Source of the DNA: Macrothele yani
Lineage: Eukaryota; Arthropoda; Arachnida; Araneae; Macrothelidae
Assembly: GCA_039090855.1 (NCBI GenBank)
Contig: CM076990.1
Coordinates: forward strand, 202,497,232-202,561,231
Direction: 5' to 3'
DNA: 64,000 bases
Shown here: piece after piece, positions 1 through 10,921 of the stretch
How positions within the stretch are numbered: the first letter of the stretch is position 1
Layout of the letters: the number at the start of each line of letters is the position of its first letter
Notes under the pieces: model-generated
What the model was told of the DNA's origin: nothing
The model's database searches: none
Seen by the model: only the letters and a program-made list of their open reading frames with translations
Made by a program: the position numbers and the translations under genes

Positions 1-10
1 CTTATACACC

Positions 11-681
11 TTTGTCTGACATTGAATTATCACAATTGAATGCTACTGAATATTAAAAAATTTAAGGTAAAATATTATATAGATAAAAGCCGTTACTCAC
101 ATTTTTATTTTCCTGGAATACTTTGGGATATTGCACATTTTACTTGTCGGAAGCATAAATTTGCTTTGAAGTCTTCTGTTAGCATCTCTAGCAGAATATC
201 TTCACAATAAGATCTTCTCATTGTTGTATGAATATCTTTCAGAATATCTTCATGAAGTGACTGCTAGACATGCTAATAGAAGACTTTTTTTTTTTTTTTT
301 TATTGGAGGTTTAATGACCACCGTGAGCAACTCAATGGGCTATAAGCAGTCGCCCGTCCCTAATTTAGGGTCACTGGTTCCAGGGAAGGGAGAGACCCAG
401 TGCCGTAAGACAAACACAACATCCATGCCTGACCGGGATTCGAACCCGGACCCCTTACGGACGAATGATCAGAGGCCAACGCCTTAGACCACTGCGCCAC
501 CGGGGCGGCTAATAGAAGACTTCAAAGAACATTTATGCTTCCGACAAGTAAAATGTGCAATATCCCGAAGTATTCCAGGAAAATGGAAATGTGAGTAACA
601 GCTTTTATCTATATAATATTTTACCTTAATTTTTTTTAATATTCAGTAGCATTCAACTGTGATAATTCAATGTCAGACAAA
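11..681. repeat. Foldback palindrome with a SINE inserted in its right arm
   Basis: Bases 11-190 reappear as reverse complement in about 521-681, with the remainder of the right arm at 255-284. The right arm is interrupted at 285-507 by a SINE. The arms differ by scattered substitutions, so this is an old inverted duplication. No coding sequence is seen; the open stretch across 221-487 is an artefact of SINE and flank. Confidence 0.8.
285..507 (-). mobile_element. tRNA-derived SINE
   Basis: Read on the minus strand, this starts with a tRNA-like head that has an A box (TGGCGCAGTGG) and a perfect B box (GGTTCGAATCC). A tRNA-unrelated body follows, ending in an A-tract (seen as T at 285-301). 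A 13-bp direct repeat, GCTAATAGAAGAC, flanks it exactly at 272-284 and 508-520 and marks target-primed insertion. The tRNA-like head is part of the repeat and not a functional tRNA gene; no clean cloverleaf with an anticodon loop could be drawn. Confidence 0.9.
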
Positions 682-792
682 AAAGGATTAGTTTCCCGCG
701 AGCACTTTGATATTCATGCAACATGAGAAACAGTACAAAATATCACAACTGTATAGTTGACAGATATATACAATAAAAGATGGTGAGATATA

Positions 793-2324
793 CACTGGAG
801 TGCAAAAATTAAGGACGAGACGGTTTTTCGAATGTAATGCCGTGCAAAAGTGCTCCACATCGACTCAAATCATACCATATGATCCCTAAGATGTAAGAAT
901 ATGGGACAAGTTAGCAAAACCGTCCAAACAAGGAATCCAAAGGATACGAAAGCGCTTTATTGAAAAGGTAGCTTCAAGCACAACTGGACAGAAGACAGAA
1001 ACGGCCATGTGAGAGGCGGCTGCCAAGAAAAATCCAGTCTTTAGTAGGGGATATTATCACCCCTGACTGCGTTGCAGGATTTACAACGTCTGTCCATGCT
1101 GAGGACGAGGTTGTCAAGGAGCTGTTGAAGCCTGCGGCCCATTCCTCTTGTAGCACCAATCGCAGCTGAGTAATCGTTGCTGGCGGCAGGTGACGTGCTG
1201 CCATACATCTCCCGAGAAGGTCCCACAAGTGTTTAATTGGATTTAGGTACGGGGACCTTGCGGACAATCCATGCATTGAATATCTTCACTCTCCAACAGC
1301 CACTGTACGATGAGGTGTAGCGTTGTCGTCCATGAAGAGGAACTCAGTACCCACAGCACCTCTAAACAGACGCACGTGAGGCAGGAGAACCTCGGTACAA
1401 TAGCAGACACCAGTGACTGAACCTCCTTGGAAGATGTGGAGGTCAGTACGGCTACCGAGCATGATACCGCCCCAAACGAGAGCTCCGCCACCTCCAAACC
1501 GGTCCCTTTCGATGATGTTGGAAGTGTGATTGCGTGTTCCCTGCTCTCTCCAGATGTGTATATGTCCAGAATTGCTTGTCAGACTAAATCAGCTCTCATC
1601 CGTAAAGAGAACTTGACCCCATTGCTGATGTGTCCAGTTCTTGTGTTCCTGGCACCACAGAAACTGCCATCTCCGATGAGCAGGCGTTAATGGCACACAC
1701 CGTACTGGTCGTAGTGCAAATAGACCACCTTTGTGCAGCCTCCTGGCCACGGTAAAATGCGATAACGGACGTCCAGTTGTCTGTTGCATGTGCCTTGCGA
1801 TTTCTCAAGCTGTCTGCTGTCTGTCTTTTCTCACCTGTAGGACAATATACCGGTCCTCCACCGCGTGGTTGCTCGTGGACGACCACTGCTAAACTCTCGG
1901 ACAGCTGTTCCTGTCATTTAAATGCTCTCCAAACTCGTGAAACGATGCTGTGAGCGATCCCGAATTCCTCGGCCACACTAGTCACGCTTCGACCTTCTTC
2001 CAACTTCCCAATTACGCGACCTCGGGTAAAGTCATCCAGATGTCATCTACTGGATTGCCTATTGGCCATATCACACGGTGGCAGCAACTCGACGTCATTC
2101 AAACCGATGCACCGTGCAATAGCTTTCACCGAATTATTGAGCGTACACCGCCCGTGTGCTTCATACCCTTCCGACACTCTCCCCCCACGTCATGCTGCAT
2201 AAATGTGCATGCTCTACCGTAACGGACCCTAGTCTATCTCCTGAGCGGTCTTTCGGTCTTCTACCTGCTCGTTCCGCTGTTATGCTGATTTCTCCTCTTC
2301 GTCCTTAATTTTTGCACACCAGTG
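793..2324 (-). mobile_element. Tc1-family DNA transposon, copy 1 (decayed)
   Basis: Terminal inverted repeats of about 28 bp (CACTGGAGTGCAAAAATTAA at the left) lie between TA dinucleotides at 791-792 and 2325-2326. The minus strand carries pieces of a cut-and-paste transposase: a helix-turn-helix start near 2,250-1,950, the first catalytic Asp in LFTDES (near 1,590) and a C-terminal LNPIKHLWDLLGR segment near 1,230 where the catalytic Glu has become Lys. Compared with the copy at 21,998-23,548 it lacks 11 bp near 1,300, which breaks the frame before the third catalytic residue. It cannot make a working enzyme. Confidence 0.92.
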
Positions 2325-2326
2325 TA

Positions 2327-2526
2327 TTATTTATTTGAACATTTAATATTAGAAACAAAATGAGCACAAAGTTTCTTTATGATTTCTAATAAGAAAAATT
2401 ATTGTTAAGGGTGGGGTATGTGTGTATGTGTGCATGTGTGTTTTATATTTACAGTTTCAAACATAAAATGGCCCTTAAAACTATTATCATCAATTTTGAA
2501 TACCTTCCTCTGAGTCTTAAAAGTTG
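2327..2526. other. AT-rich spacer, nothing recognised
   Basis: There is a short TG-rich run near 2,415-2,440. No gene or named repeat is seen. Confidence 0.5.
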
Positions 2527-2703
2527 GTGAAAATCTTCCAAATACGTGGAGACAATGAAAATAGACAAAGTCAGCGCTCTTTCCACATTTTTCTTTAATT
2601 AACACACAAAAACTGTAATTTTTCAATTGCTGTGTGTTAATTTAAAAAAAAACGTAGAAAAAGTGCCGACTTTGTCTATTTACATTCACTGTCTTGAAAA
2701 TCA
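2527..2703. repeat. Partial palindromic copy of the R1 foldback repeat
   Basis: The segment GTGAAAATCTTCCAAATACG with its downstream bases is mirrored at 2,620-2,700. The same module (cacgtggagacaatg ... tctttccacgtttttc) is found at 8,136-8,735 and 10,620-10,743. Here only the terminal module is present, as an inverted pair. Confidence 0.7.
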
Positions 2704-2739
2704 TCTAATATTGCAGGGTATCAGCCTACAGCTGAGAAT

Positions 2740-2850
2740 TCTAGTTGGTCATTCCCCCAAAGGGTTCTGGAACAAAACCAGTGAGTTAGACTCTTTTGGC
2801 TAATGTCACACAGAACTAGCAGGTACCTCAACAACATTCATACCAAAGCT
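2740..2850 (-). mobile_element. LINE-A 5' untranslated fragment
   Basis: The reverse complement resembles the LINE-A leader at 63,140-63,250: it shares TTTTGTTCCAGAA and a nearby stretch around TGTGACATTAG. It is too short to code. Confidence 0.5.
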
Positions 2851-2954
2851 TAATTTTATATCAGCTTCTCAGACTCATAGAGGTCTTAATTGCTATCACA
2901 TGTGCTCTTGTTGCCCAGCAGACAGCCATGTAGATGAAAACCCATCTCCTACTA

Positions 2955-3075
2955 TGATCACTGGTAGACAACCTTATATTGAAGACAGTGGATAGCACTG
3001 AAGGTGATGCTTGGTGGAACAGTGAGATTAAAGAAGCTGTAACGAAGAAAAAGGAACACATCTGGGCAGTAAGCA
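2955..3075 (+). mobile_element. LINE-A coding fragment
   Basis: It encodes WWNSEIKEAVTKKKE, the same motif that lies between the endonuclease and the reverse transcriptase in the LINE-A copy at 43,666-44,815 (WWNSEIKEAVKRKKE). Only about 110 bp are recognisable. Confidence 0.7.
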
Positions 3076-3101
3076 TTATGGTGAAACACTACCCAACATT
3101 T

Positions 3102-4514
3102 CTGTTCAACACATGTTTACTATGTCTAGAAGTGGCAAGCTCCGAAAATAATTTAACAATAATTTGAAAAAAATAACGAGTTCAAATGGATTAATTTAGA
3201 AACAATACTGCATATTGAACTTAAAATTATTTCACCCGACCTTCTTCAAGTATTCAAATTCAGTCCAATTGCGAAATATGCAATTCATGAGGCAACCTTA
3301 AGGATTGTCTTATGTTATAAACATGCTTTTGATTAATTATACATAATATCTAAGGTATTGTTTACCTGATATTGTCAAAGTATTTAGCAACAACGTGCAA
3401 AATACTTTGACAATATCAGGTAAACAATACCTTAGATATTATGTATAATCAGTCCAATTGTATACCATTTTTGCTTGTGTCTTAGGTCTAATGTGAAATT
3501 TGTTGTTGGTCAACTGTTTCTACCAGTTGTGGCATAATTTGTCACAGTTTTTGTACTGCTGAAACTTGAGCTTTCTCTGTGTAGTTGCACCTGTTGTTAA
3601 TTAGTTTCAATTCAGTATGATTACTTCAACTAACACTATGATATCCTTCATCAAATTCTGCACAAGTTATGGAAAATCAACCCATTAGTTATGTCTTCCC
3701 TATATAGTCACTTCTAAGAGTTGCATACAGGGAAATTCAATAATAAAAGGTTTGAACCTTAAAAAGCAATCTCTTTCAATCCAGTTCAAGAAATGAGTAA
3801 TTACTTGTAAAAAAACAAAGTTTAAAAATTGTGAATTTTTAAAATATGAATTAACCAATGGCCACAAGTAGAGGATCAGAAGAAAACAGAAGGTGAATTC
3901 AAGAAAAACATATTAATAGAAATATAGATTCATGAAAGACCAACAGCAATTCCAAATGCATAAGACTAACATCGTCTGGATGTGTTTTGCTCAGTGTATT
4001 TCATTGGCATCCTTAACAAAATAATGATGTTGTTAACGATTATCAAGGGTTTCCCTTCTGCTGGAATGCAATTCATCTCACACCATGATGAAATGTCGTA
4101 AATGGTTTGCACCATCTGTTGTTGATGAGATTCATCAGTAAAATTCTTCCTATTCTTCAATTTTTGTTTTGTTCAATTTGGTTTTTGATTGCGAGGGAAT
4201 TTGATTAAAATTGGCATAACTGAAAACTAAATCGATGTAACTGAAAACCAAATAGAATGGATCTTAATTGCAATGAACAAATTTAAAACAGACAAATTAA
4301 AAAAAGAACAAGTTCAAGAAAGACAAGTGAAGATTAACATCTTCACTTGTCTTTCTTGAACTTGTTCTTTTAAGATCCATTCTATTAATTTTAAGTTGAA
4401 TATGCAGTATTGTTTCTAAATTTATCCATTTGAACTCGTTATTTTTTTCAAATTATTGTTAAATTATTTTCGGAGCTTGCCACTTCTAGACATAGTAATC
4501 ATGTGTTGAACAGA
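3102..4514. repeat. Nested palindromes
   Basis: An outer inverted repeat joins 3,102-3,229 to 4,386-4,514. Inside it lies a perfect 49-bp inverted repeat (3,336-3,384 and 3,401-3,449, 16-nt loop) and another at about 4,303-4,336 and 4,339-4,374. A short arm at 4,254-4,267 also pairs with 4,369-4,384. Between 3,450 and 4,250 no gene is seen. Confidence 0.85.
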
Positions 4515-4784
4515 ATCTCTACTGCTTACAAGCACATATGTGCTCCTCTCACTTCTAGAGAAAGAAAATGGAAAACAAAAAATCAACTCCCAAGAGATGC
4601 ATATAGTGTATTAAATCTGTTTATTTTTGTGATGTAGTAAGCACAAAGATTCGCCAAGTTTCACACTCCACTGGGAGGCTTTTCCAAGGCAATGGTAGAC
4701 ATAAAAATGCAGGGAATTGGAACACATAAGGAACAAAGATGATTTTAGAACATAACTCTCCATCCACCTCTTCAATAGGCAAAT

Positions 4785-5400
4785 ATATGAGGTGCATCTA
4801 GAAATTAAGTTCTAATTGGCTGTAAATGAAAGAATTTTTGTGTTAACAATATTATTTTATTGGCACAAGTTTACACATACCTTAAGGTAATTCTCAACAT
4901 AATCCCCCCCCCTTGTGTTAAGACATTTGTCACATCAGGGTACAAGTTTTTATATCCTCTCATCAAAGCACCGCAACTGAACTGCTATGCCACTGGTATG
5001 CTCTTCCCCATCACACACCCCTGCACAACTAATATACAAGGGTTGATCAAAAAATGAGACTGATTTTACATGAGGCTGAAGTGTAATGCAGTAAACATAT
5101 TTACATTTACATAATTTCAAAGTTTCTCCTTCTACCAGAATACACAGGTTCCACCCTTTCTATCCACTCTGGAAGGTGTGTTCAAAGCTTTTTTCTTGAC
5201 ATGTGGTTCAGGATACCCATGACAGCATTGTTCAGTTCAGTATTTGATGCAAACCAACACCCACAAAGTTGTTTTTTTCACTTCAGGGAATAGGTGGCAG
5301 TTATGCAGCACCAGGTCTGGTGAATATAGAGGGTGTGTCATCATTTCAATGCCTAGATCCTGGATAATCTGCTGTGCAGAGTAACAAAATGTAGATGTAC
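4785..5400 (-). mobile_element. Two decayed mariner-type fragments, end to end
   Basis: Minus-strand translation of 4,850-4,990 gives a degraded mariner C-terminus (an RCDKCLN-like stretch, then GGDYVE-like). The stretch 5,240-5,400 gives HPLYSPDL, the block around the third catalytic residue of mariner. A sequence resembling a mariner terminal repeat (GGGTTGATCAAAAAATGAG) lies at 5,041. Several stops and shifts are present and the ends are approximate. Confidence 0.6.
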
Positions 5401-5654
5401 AAGCGTATGCCATACACGGATAGTTTTGAAATTATTAGGAGGTTTTGCATAGTTTTTGCTTGTAGATAAAAAAAACAACTAAAAATGTTATTTACAGCAA
5501 TTAAAACACTGACTTAAGACTTTACTCAGATTAATATACTTAATTCTACTTTAACTTGAAGACCTTTCAATTATTATTAAGAACACAGTTTGCCGTCTTT
5601 ACACGATTTTAAAAAATTACGGTTAAAATGATATATACATTAAAGCACGAGCAC

Positions 5655-5683
5655 TTTCAAGTCCACTGTGGACCTGTCATCAG
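5655..5683 (-). ncRNA. Hammerhead-ribozyme-like core behind PLE-1
   Basis: The minus strand reads CTGATGA (5,683-5,677), an 18-nt hairpin CAGGTCCACAGTGGACTT (5,676-5,659) and GAAAG (5,658-5,654). This is the conserved core order of a hammerhead (CUGANGA, stem II, GAAA). It sits about 115 bp downstream of the PLE-1 endonuclease remnant. Hammerheads are known from Penelope-like elements. Stems I and III could not be settled by eye, so catalytic competence is unproven. Confidence 0.6.
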
Positions 5684-5797
5684 ATGGTGTGGTTGCACTA
5701 TGCCCTGGGAGGGTATATATTATATAGTATGCACACTGACGAAACAGTATGTTTTGGCATGCGCATGCTCACTACACAATCATGTCGTTTCATTGGA

Positions 5798-6175
5798 TCA
5801 GCCGGTATTGTCTCTTTTGCTGTAATAGTTACAAAGTAGTTTCCATGGCAACGGTATATTGATAGGGGTATCGTCGTTACAGCATTCTGCCCTATGTTTA
5901 TGTATCAATAGGCTTTCTAACAGGAGGATAGATGAACAGGTAGTCGGCGTATGTAACATAGTAACATCGTCCCAGATACGTTGGTGTTGACCCTTCAGGC
6001 ATAGTCTTGAAAGGGCGGTGGAGGTGGAGCACGTTTTAACATTGTATCTATGTTCTGAGACACGTAAATTAATATTGCAAAGGGTCGAACCTATGTATAT
6101 CTGGTCGGTTACATCAGCATTCATAGCTTTTAGTGGGATTATGTACACACCGAATTTGGAACCATGGGGAATCTG
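5798..6175 (-). pseudogene. PLE-1 GIY-YIG endonuclease domain (broken)
   Basis: This is the C-terminal nicking endonuclease of a Penelope-like element. The GIY-YIG signature is visible as GVYIIPL followed by IYIGST, then LRVSEH. The frame is separated from the upstream RT (6,217-7,190) by a frameshift and stops around 6,150-6,217. It would nick target DNA for reverse transcription. The order RT then GIY-YIG on the same strand is diagnostic for PLEs. Confidence 0.85.
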
Positions 6176-6216
6176 ATCCCTGTCATTTTTAATATGGGCG
6201 AGAATATTGCACGTTT

Positions 6217-7192
6217 TTATGCCAAAATCAAAATTAAACGGACGACATGCGTTTTTAGGGTATTTGTGACAGCAGGGATGTATGGTGGTTTGCCGAAATA
6301 TGAAGTGGTTGGTCTCGTTCTTGGTAATGTTGAGTATGATGCATTAAAGACACGGCGCATTACGGAATTAACTGTGGTAGATAGATAATTATATAATGCT
6401 GCAATATCCATAATATTTGCAACTTCTAGGTCTCTTTGATCGGTTGAGGATGAATGTGTAACTACTCGATGAAACATAAAGTGAAGGGCTGAGAGTTTTT
6501 GCCTGAGTGGGTGGTAGGAGTTATAGGGAATCATAGATATTGTTGCAGTTGGTTTTCTATAAACAGAGTGAGTTACATCGTTCGTATTAGGGTTTCTTTC
6601 CAACAAGATGTCCAGATAGGGTAATGCATAATTGGTCTCAAATTCCGTAGAAAATTTTATGGAACTGTATTTTGTAGATAACAAGATGGTGAACTCGGTA
6701 AGGCTTTCAAGGGTGGACTGCCAAAACAATAGCACATCATCCACGTATCTCAGGTATAAAATAGGTTTCACATGAAAATTTGTGAGGACTTCGTTTTCCA
6801 GGTCTTGTAACAACAACTCAGATAGAACTGCTGAGAGGGGTGACCCCATAAGAGCCCCTTCCCGTTGACAGTAAATAGTTTCATTAAATCGAAAAAATGT
6901 TCTGTTGTACACTAGTCTTAAGGCATTAACAATGCCTTGAATTTCATTATGGGTATAAGTTCCATGGGCTGACATTTCTTCGATGATGCGGAGGACAGCA
7001 AGCACAGGTACGTTAGGGTATAAGGAAATGATATCTAGCGAGACCATTATAAACTGCGAGCTAGATGGTGTAACAGAATGTATTTTATTTAACGCCTGAG
7101 AGGAGCTGGACACCGAGTATATGGATGAAGTGGTTAATGGAACTAGACATTTTGCCAATGCTCCCTCGAGGGGCCTAGTTGGACTTGCATAG
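6217..7192 (-). pseudogene. PLE-1 reverse transcriptase (5'-truncated)
   Basis: About 320 residues of a Penelope-type RT remain. Visible blocks in order are SPTRPLEGALAKCLVPL (open frame running to about 7,190), the catalytic-A motif SLDIISLYPNVP, GALMGSPLSAVLSELLL, the catalytic box YVDDVLLFW with both Asp intact, LPYLDILLER, and the C-terminal PYIPAVTNTLKTHV thumb. There is no initiator Met in context; the frame is lost upstream of about 7,192, so the element is truncated at its 5' end. The RT stretch itself has no internal stop, which suggests a fairly recent copy. Confidence 0.9.
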
Positions 7193-7194
7193 GC

Positions 7195-7700
7195 CGAAAT
7201 GGCCTTTCAATTACTTTTCACATCTTTTGAGTTCTTTTGTTTTCTGGCCTCTAGATTTTATCAAGGCTTGTTCTCAATGTACAGGAACTGTATCAAAAGT
7301 TTCCATTTACACAGAAAGAATTTAGATTTTATTGTCTGCTTCCTCTTGAAGTTACCAGTTATTAAATTAAAATCATTTCTTTATGTATTTTGTAAGTTTA
7401 GTACAGAAGATTCATAGATGAAACTTTTTTCTGAATATAAAAACTTTCTTTAGTCTCTTGTTTTTATGAGGTTCATAGTTCAGTATTTTAATATTTTGCC
7501 ATGAGAGTCCATTTTACACATATTGCTGCACATTCAATTGCAATGTACTTAATTTTGCCCTCACTGGAATCTGTAATATTTTAATAATTATTTATTGTTT
7601 TATTAATTTTTTTAAATTATCTAATTCCATTTTTATCGTGGTTCGAGCTTTGTGGGTTTGTAGCAAGTTTCCTGTTTCAAAGTTTATGTACATAGATACA
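7195..7700. other. AT-rich stretch, nothing recognised
   Basis: No coding, repeat or splice signal stands out. Confidence 0.5.
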
Positions 7701-8135
7701 TTTTATTTTTAAAAAACTCTGCAGCTGGGTAAGCAAAGCATGCTGTGTGGGAGCATAATCTTGATGCAAAATCCAACCAGTTCGTGAATTATCTGGGCAT
7801 TTGGGGGATTTTTCTTTTTTTCTTTAGAGGACCTTTGAAAACTTCAGAATAATAGGCACCAGTAACTTGTGGAACAACATGATCATACACAGTTCCCTTT
7901 TTATTGAAGAAAACCAGGAGAATTACCTTCCCTGCACTTGCTTGACCTTTGCTTTCTTGGATCGGGGACTCTGTCCGTGTTTCCATTGGGTGATCTGTTG
8001 TTTTGTTTCTGGATCAAAATGGTGAAAAAAATCCAACACTTCCATTGGTGACAAGTGATAGCATGATTTGCCTTGTGTTCATCTGTGAGCAAGCGGAAAA
8101 TCCACTTTGCAGCAACTTCTTGGTACCCCAACCAG

Positions 8136-10743
8136 TGAATAGACTAAGGGATCACTTTTTCCACGTTTTTCTTTAATTAGCACACAGCAACCGAAGAATT
8201 GCTATCCGGACACTGCTGGGATCATACCCTAGATCTCTCCATAACTAGCTGAGCGCGTTTGCCTTACGCTATGGTGGCCAACAATCCACGGCGCTATGTG
8301 TGTTTATCTGTCAGCATCTGACTTCACAAATCCATAGAAAGGGGCTTAGCAACTGAGACGTCTCTATCTGGTGAGTCTCAACAGCACAAGCTATTAAATT
8401 ATAGCTAATAAATCCAAAGGGTGAGAGTGACAGTGAAAATCTTACAAACACGTGGAGACAATGTGAATATACTAAGTCATCATTCTTACACGTTAATCAC
8501 ACCACTCGGATGGTACCCCTAGATCCACGAGATATCTTGTGTACGATCCTAGCAGTGTCCGGATAGCAATTATTCAGTTGCTGTGCGTTATTAAAGAAAA
8601 ACGTGGAAAGAGCAATGACTTGGTCTATTTACATTGTCTCCACGTGTTTGGAAGATTTTCACTATCACTCTAGCCCTATAGATTTATTAGCTATAATTTA
8701 ATAAATAGCTTGTGTTGTAAGAGTTAAGTGACAGATGGGGTGAATACTTCTGTGAGTTATTAGATCAGGAAAGCAAAGATGATTCTGAGACAGACCCAGA
8801 TGATGTCACAATGAGGGATGAAAGCACAGGAGTGATCTCAAGAGAAGAAGTGTGTAAAGCTCTAAAATCTCTTCAGAATGGTAAAGCTCCAGGAGTTGAT
8901 GGCATAACTGCCGAGATGTTGAAATATGGTGGTGACTCTATAATTGACTAGTTAACTGAAATTTGCCAGTTGTGCTGGGAGTTAGGAATGGTACCTCGGG
9001 ATTGGAAGGATGCTAACATTGTTCCCTTGTATAAGAAAAAAGGTGATCAGACTGAATGCAAGAACTATCATGGTATTAGCCTACTGAGTGTGCCAGGGAA
9101 AGTGTTTGGTAAGGTTGTTATTGAAAAAGTACGGGGTCTTACATCATTGAAAGTGTGGGATGTTCAGAGCGGTTTTATGCCTGGTAAAGGCTGCACTAAC
9201 CAGATTTTTGCATTACGCACGATGATTGAAAAGTATCTGGCTGTTGGGAAGAAAGTTTTAACTGCCTTCATAGATTTAGAGAAAGCTTATGACCGAGTGA
9301 ATAGGACACTTTTGTGGAAGGTATTGAATGAATATGGTGTTACTGGGAATCTACTTAATAGTGTAAAAGCCATGTATGCTGGTAGTAGAGCTTGTGTATG
9401 AGTGAATGGTGTTTTATCAAAATGGTTTTCTATTGGTGCAAGAGTCAGACAAAGTTGTGTAATGTACCATGGCTGTTTAATATATTTATGGATGCATGCA
9501 TGCGTGATGCCAAAATAGATAATAGTGGTTTATGTCTTGGTGATATCCGTGTGTGCAGATTGCTGTATGCTGATGACACTGTCCTGTTGGCAGAAAGCAA
9601 AAGTAAGTTGCAGAGTATGTTGACTCGGATGCACGAAGCTTGCATGAAATTCAAACTGAGTATAAATAAGGGAAAAACCAAAGTTATGGTGTTTGAGAGA
9701 GGAACGGGTAGCACTGAATGTAATGTAAGTATAAATGGCACTGTGATTGACCAGGTGAGTGAGTTTGTGTATTTAGGAAGCATGTTTGACAGAGAGAACA
9801 AGTTGGATGGTGAAATCAGTAGGCGAGTGAATTCTTCTTTGAAAGTCATAGCTGCTCTGGGAGGTTTTCACAGGAATGATGGGTTCTCTATAGAGTCCCG
9901 CATGGCTGTGTATGAAACTGTAATTGTTCCTACTCTGATGTATGGCAGTGAAACCTGGGTACTGCAGAAGAAACATAGGAGTCGTTTGTGTGCTGGAGAA
10001 ATGCGTTACTTACATGGGGTTTGTGGCAAGACACGATATGATTGTGTGAGAAATGACGATGTATAGCAGTTGTGTGATGTGAAGAAAAATGTTGTTAGCA
10101 CGGTGTAGACCAATATGCTTCGGTGGTTTGGCCATGTTGAAAGAATGAGTGATGAAATGCTTACTAAGAAAATATTTTCAGCCCAAGTGGCAGGAAGGAA
10201 AGGCAGAGGAAGGCCAAGGAAGACACGGGTGGATCAGATTCAGGAGTGTTTGAATGAGAAAAAGATTATGAGTATGAAGTATAAAAGATCTTGTGTACGG
10301 CGTGTAATGGATATCAGTGAAGCACGAGTTGTATGTCAAGATCGCTGTAAATGGAGAAGTTTGATACGACAACAATAAGTAAAAATATCTGGAAGTTTGT
10401 ATCTTTTTTGGAGCTAACCTCTGAATCTCAGAGAACAGCTTAGTGATATGTATGTATGTATGTATGTTAAGCTCTGCCAGATGGAAACGTCTCAGTTGCT
10501 GAGCCCATCTCTACAGATTTGTGAAGTCAGATGCTGACAGAAAAACACACATAGCGCCATGGATTGTTGGCCACAGTAGCGTAAGGCAAACGCACTCAGC
10601 TAGTTATCGAGAGATCTGGGGTTTGATACCAGAGGTGTCCGGATAGCAATTCTTCAGCTGCTGTGTGTTAATTAAAGAAAAACGTGGAAAGAGCGATGAC
10701 TTGGTCTATTTACATTGTCTCCATGTGCTTGGAAGATTTTCAC
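8136..10743. repeat. R1 foldback element carrying LINE-A copy 1
   Basis: The left half (8,136-8,520) and right half (8,540-8,728 plus 10,466-10,743) are inverted copies of one sequence. Each half has a terminal module (tgtccggatagcaatt ... ttggaagattttcac), a central AT-rich module (tagctataatttaat) and a tRNA-like stretch. In the stretch near 10,575-10,640, TAGCGTAAGGC resembles an A box and GGTTTGATACC resembles a B box (one mismatch). LINE-A interrupts the right half. The 12-bp target duplication shows that the whole entered mariner M in one event. It is either two SINE-like copies joined head to head or a true foldback transposon. Confidence 0.75.
8729..10465 (+). mobile_element. LINE-A copy 1 (RTE-like non-LTR retrotransposon, 5'-truncated)
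   Basis: The reverse transcriptase is readable in broken frames: LQNGKAPGVDGITAEML (8,874), LGMVPRDWKDANIVPLYKKK (8,985), TAFIDLEKAYDRVN (9,260), LLYADDTVLLAESKS (catalytic YADD, 9,560) and YLGSMFDRENKLDGEISRR (9,770). The C-terminal MLRWFGHVERMSDEM and GRPRK motifs follow at 10,115-10,230. Stops at 8,948, 9,399 and 10,064 and a shift near 9,450-9,470 inactivate it. The 3' end runs ...GAGAACAGCTTAGTGATATG then four GTAT units. A 6-bp flank GTTAAG occurs at 8,723-8,728 and 10,466-10,471. RTE-clade assignment rests on the short single-ORF layout and the simple-repeat tail. Confidence 0.85.
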
Positions 10744-10921
10744 TACCCCAACCAGTTTCTCACAATGTCATCAATGGACATCTGCAAGCATCACATTAGC
10801 AACCTCCTCAATGGTCATTCGGTGATCTTTCTTTAGGAATGCTTCGATGATATTGACATTAACCTCAATTGCCAATGTTGAAGGCCTACCAGAGTGTGAC
10901 ACATCTTCCAGACACTTTTCA

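Noticed and set aside
399..507. tRNA gene on the minus strand
   Set aside because: A and B boxes are present, but the unit continues into a SINE body and A-tail and is flanked by a target duplication; it is a SINE head.
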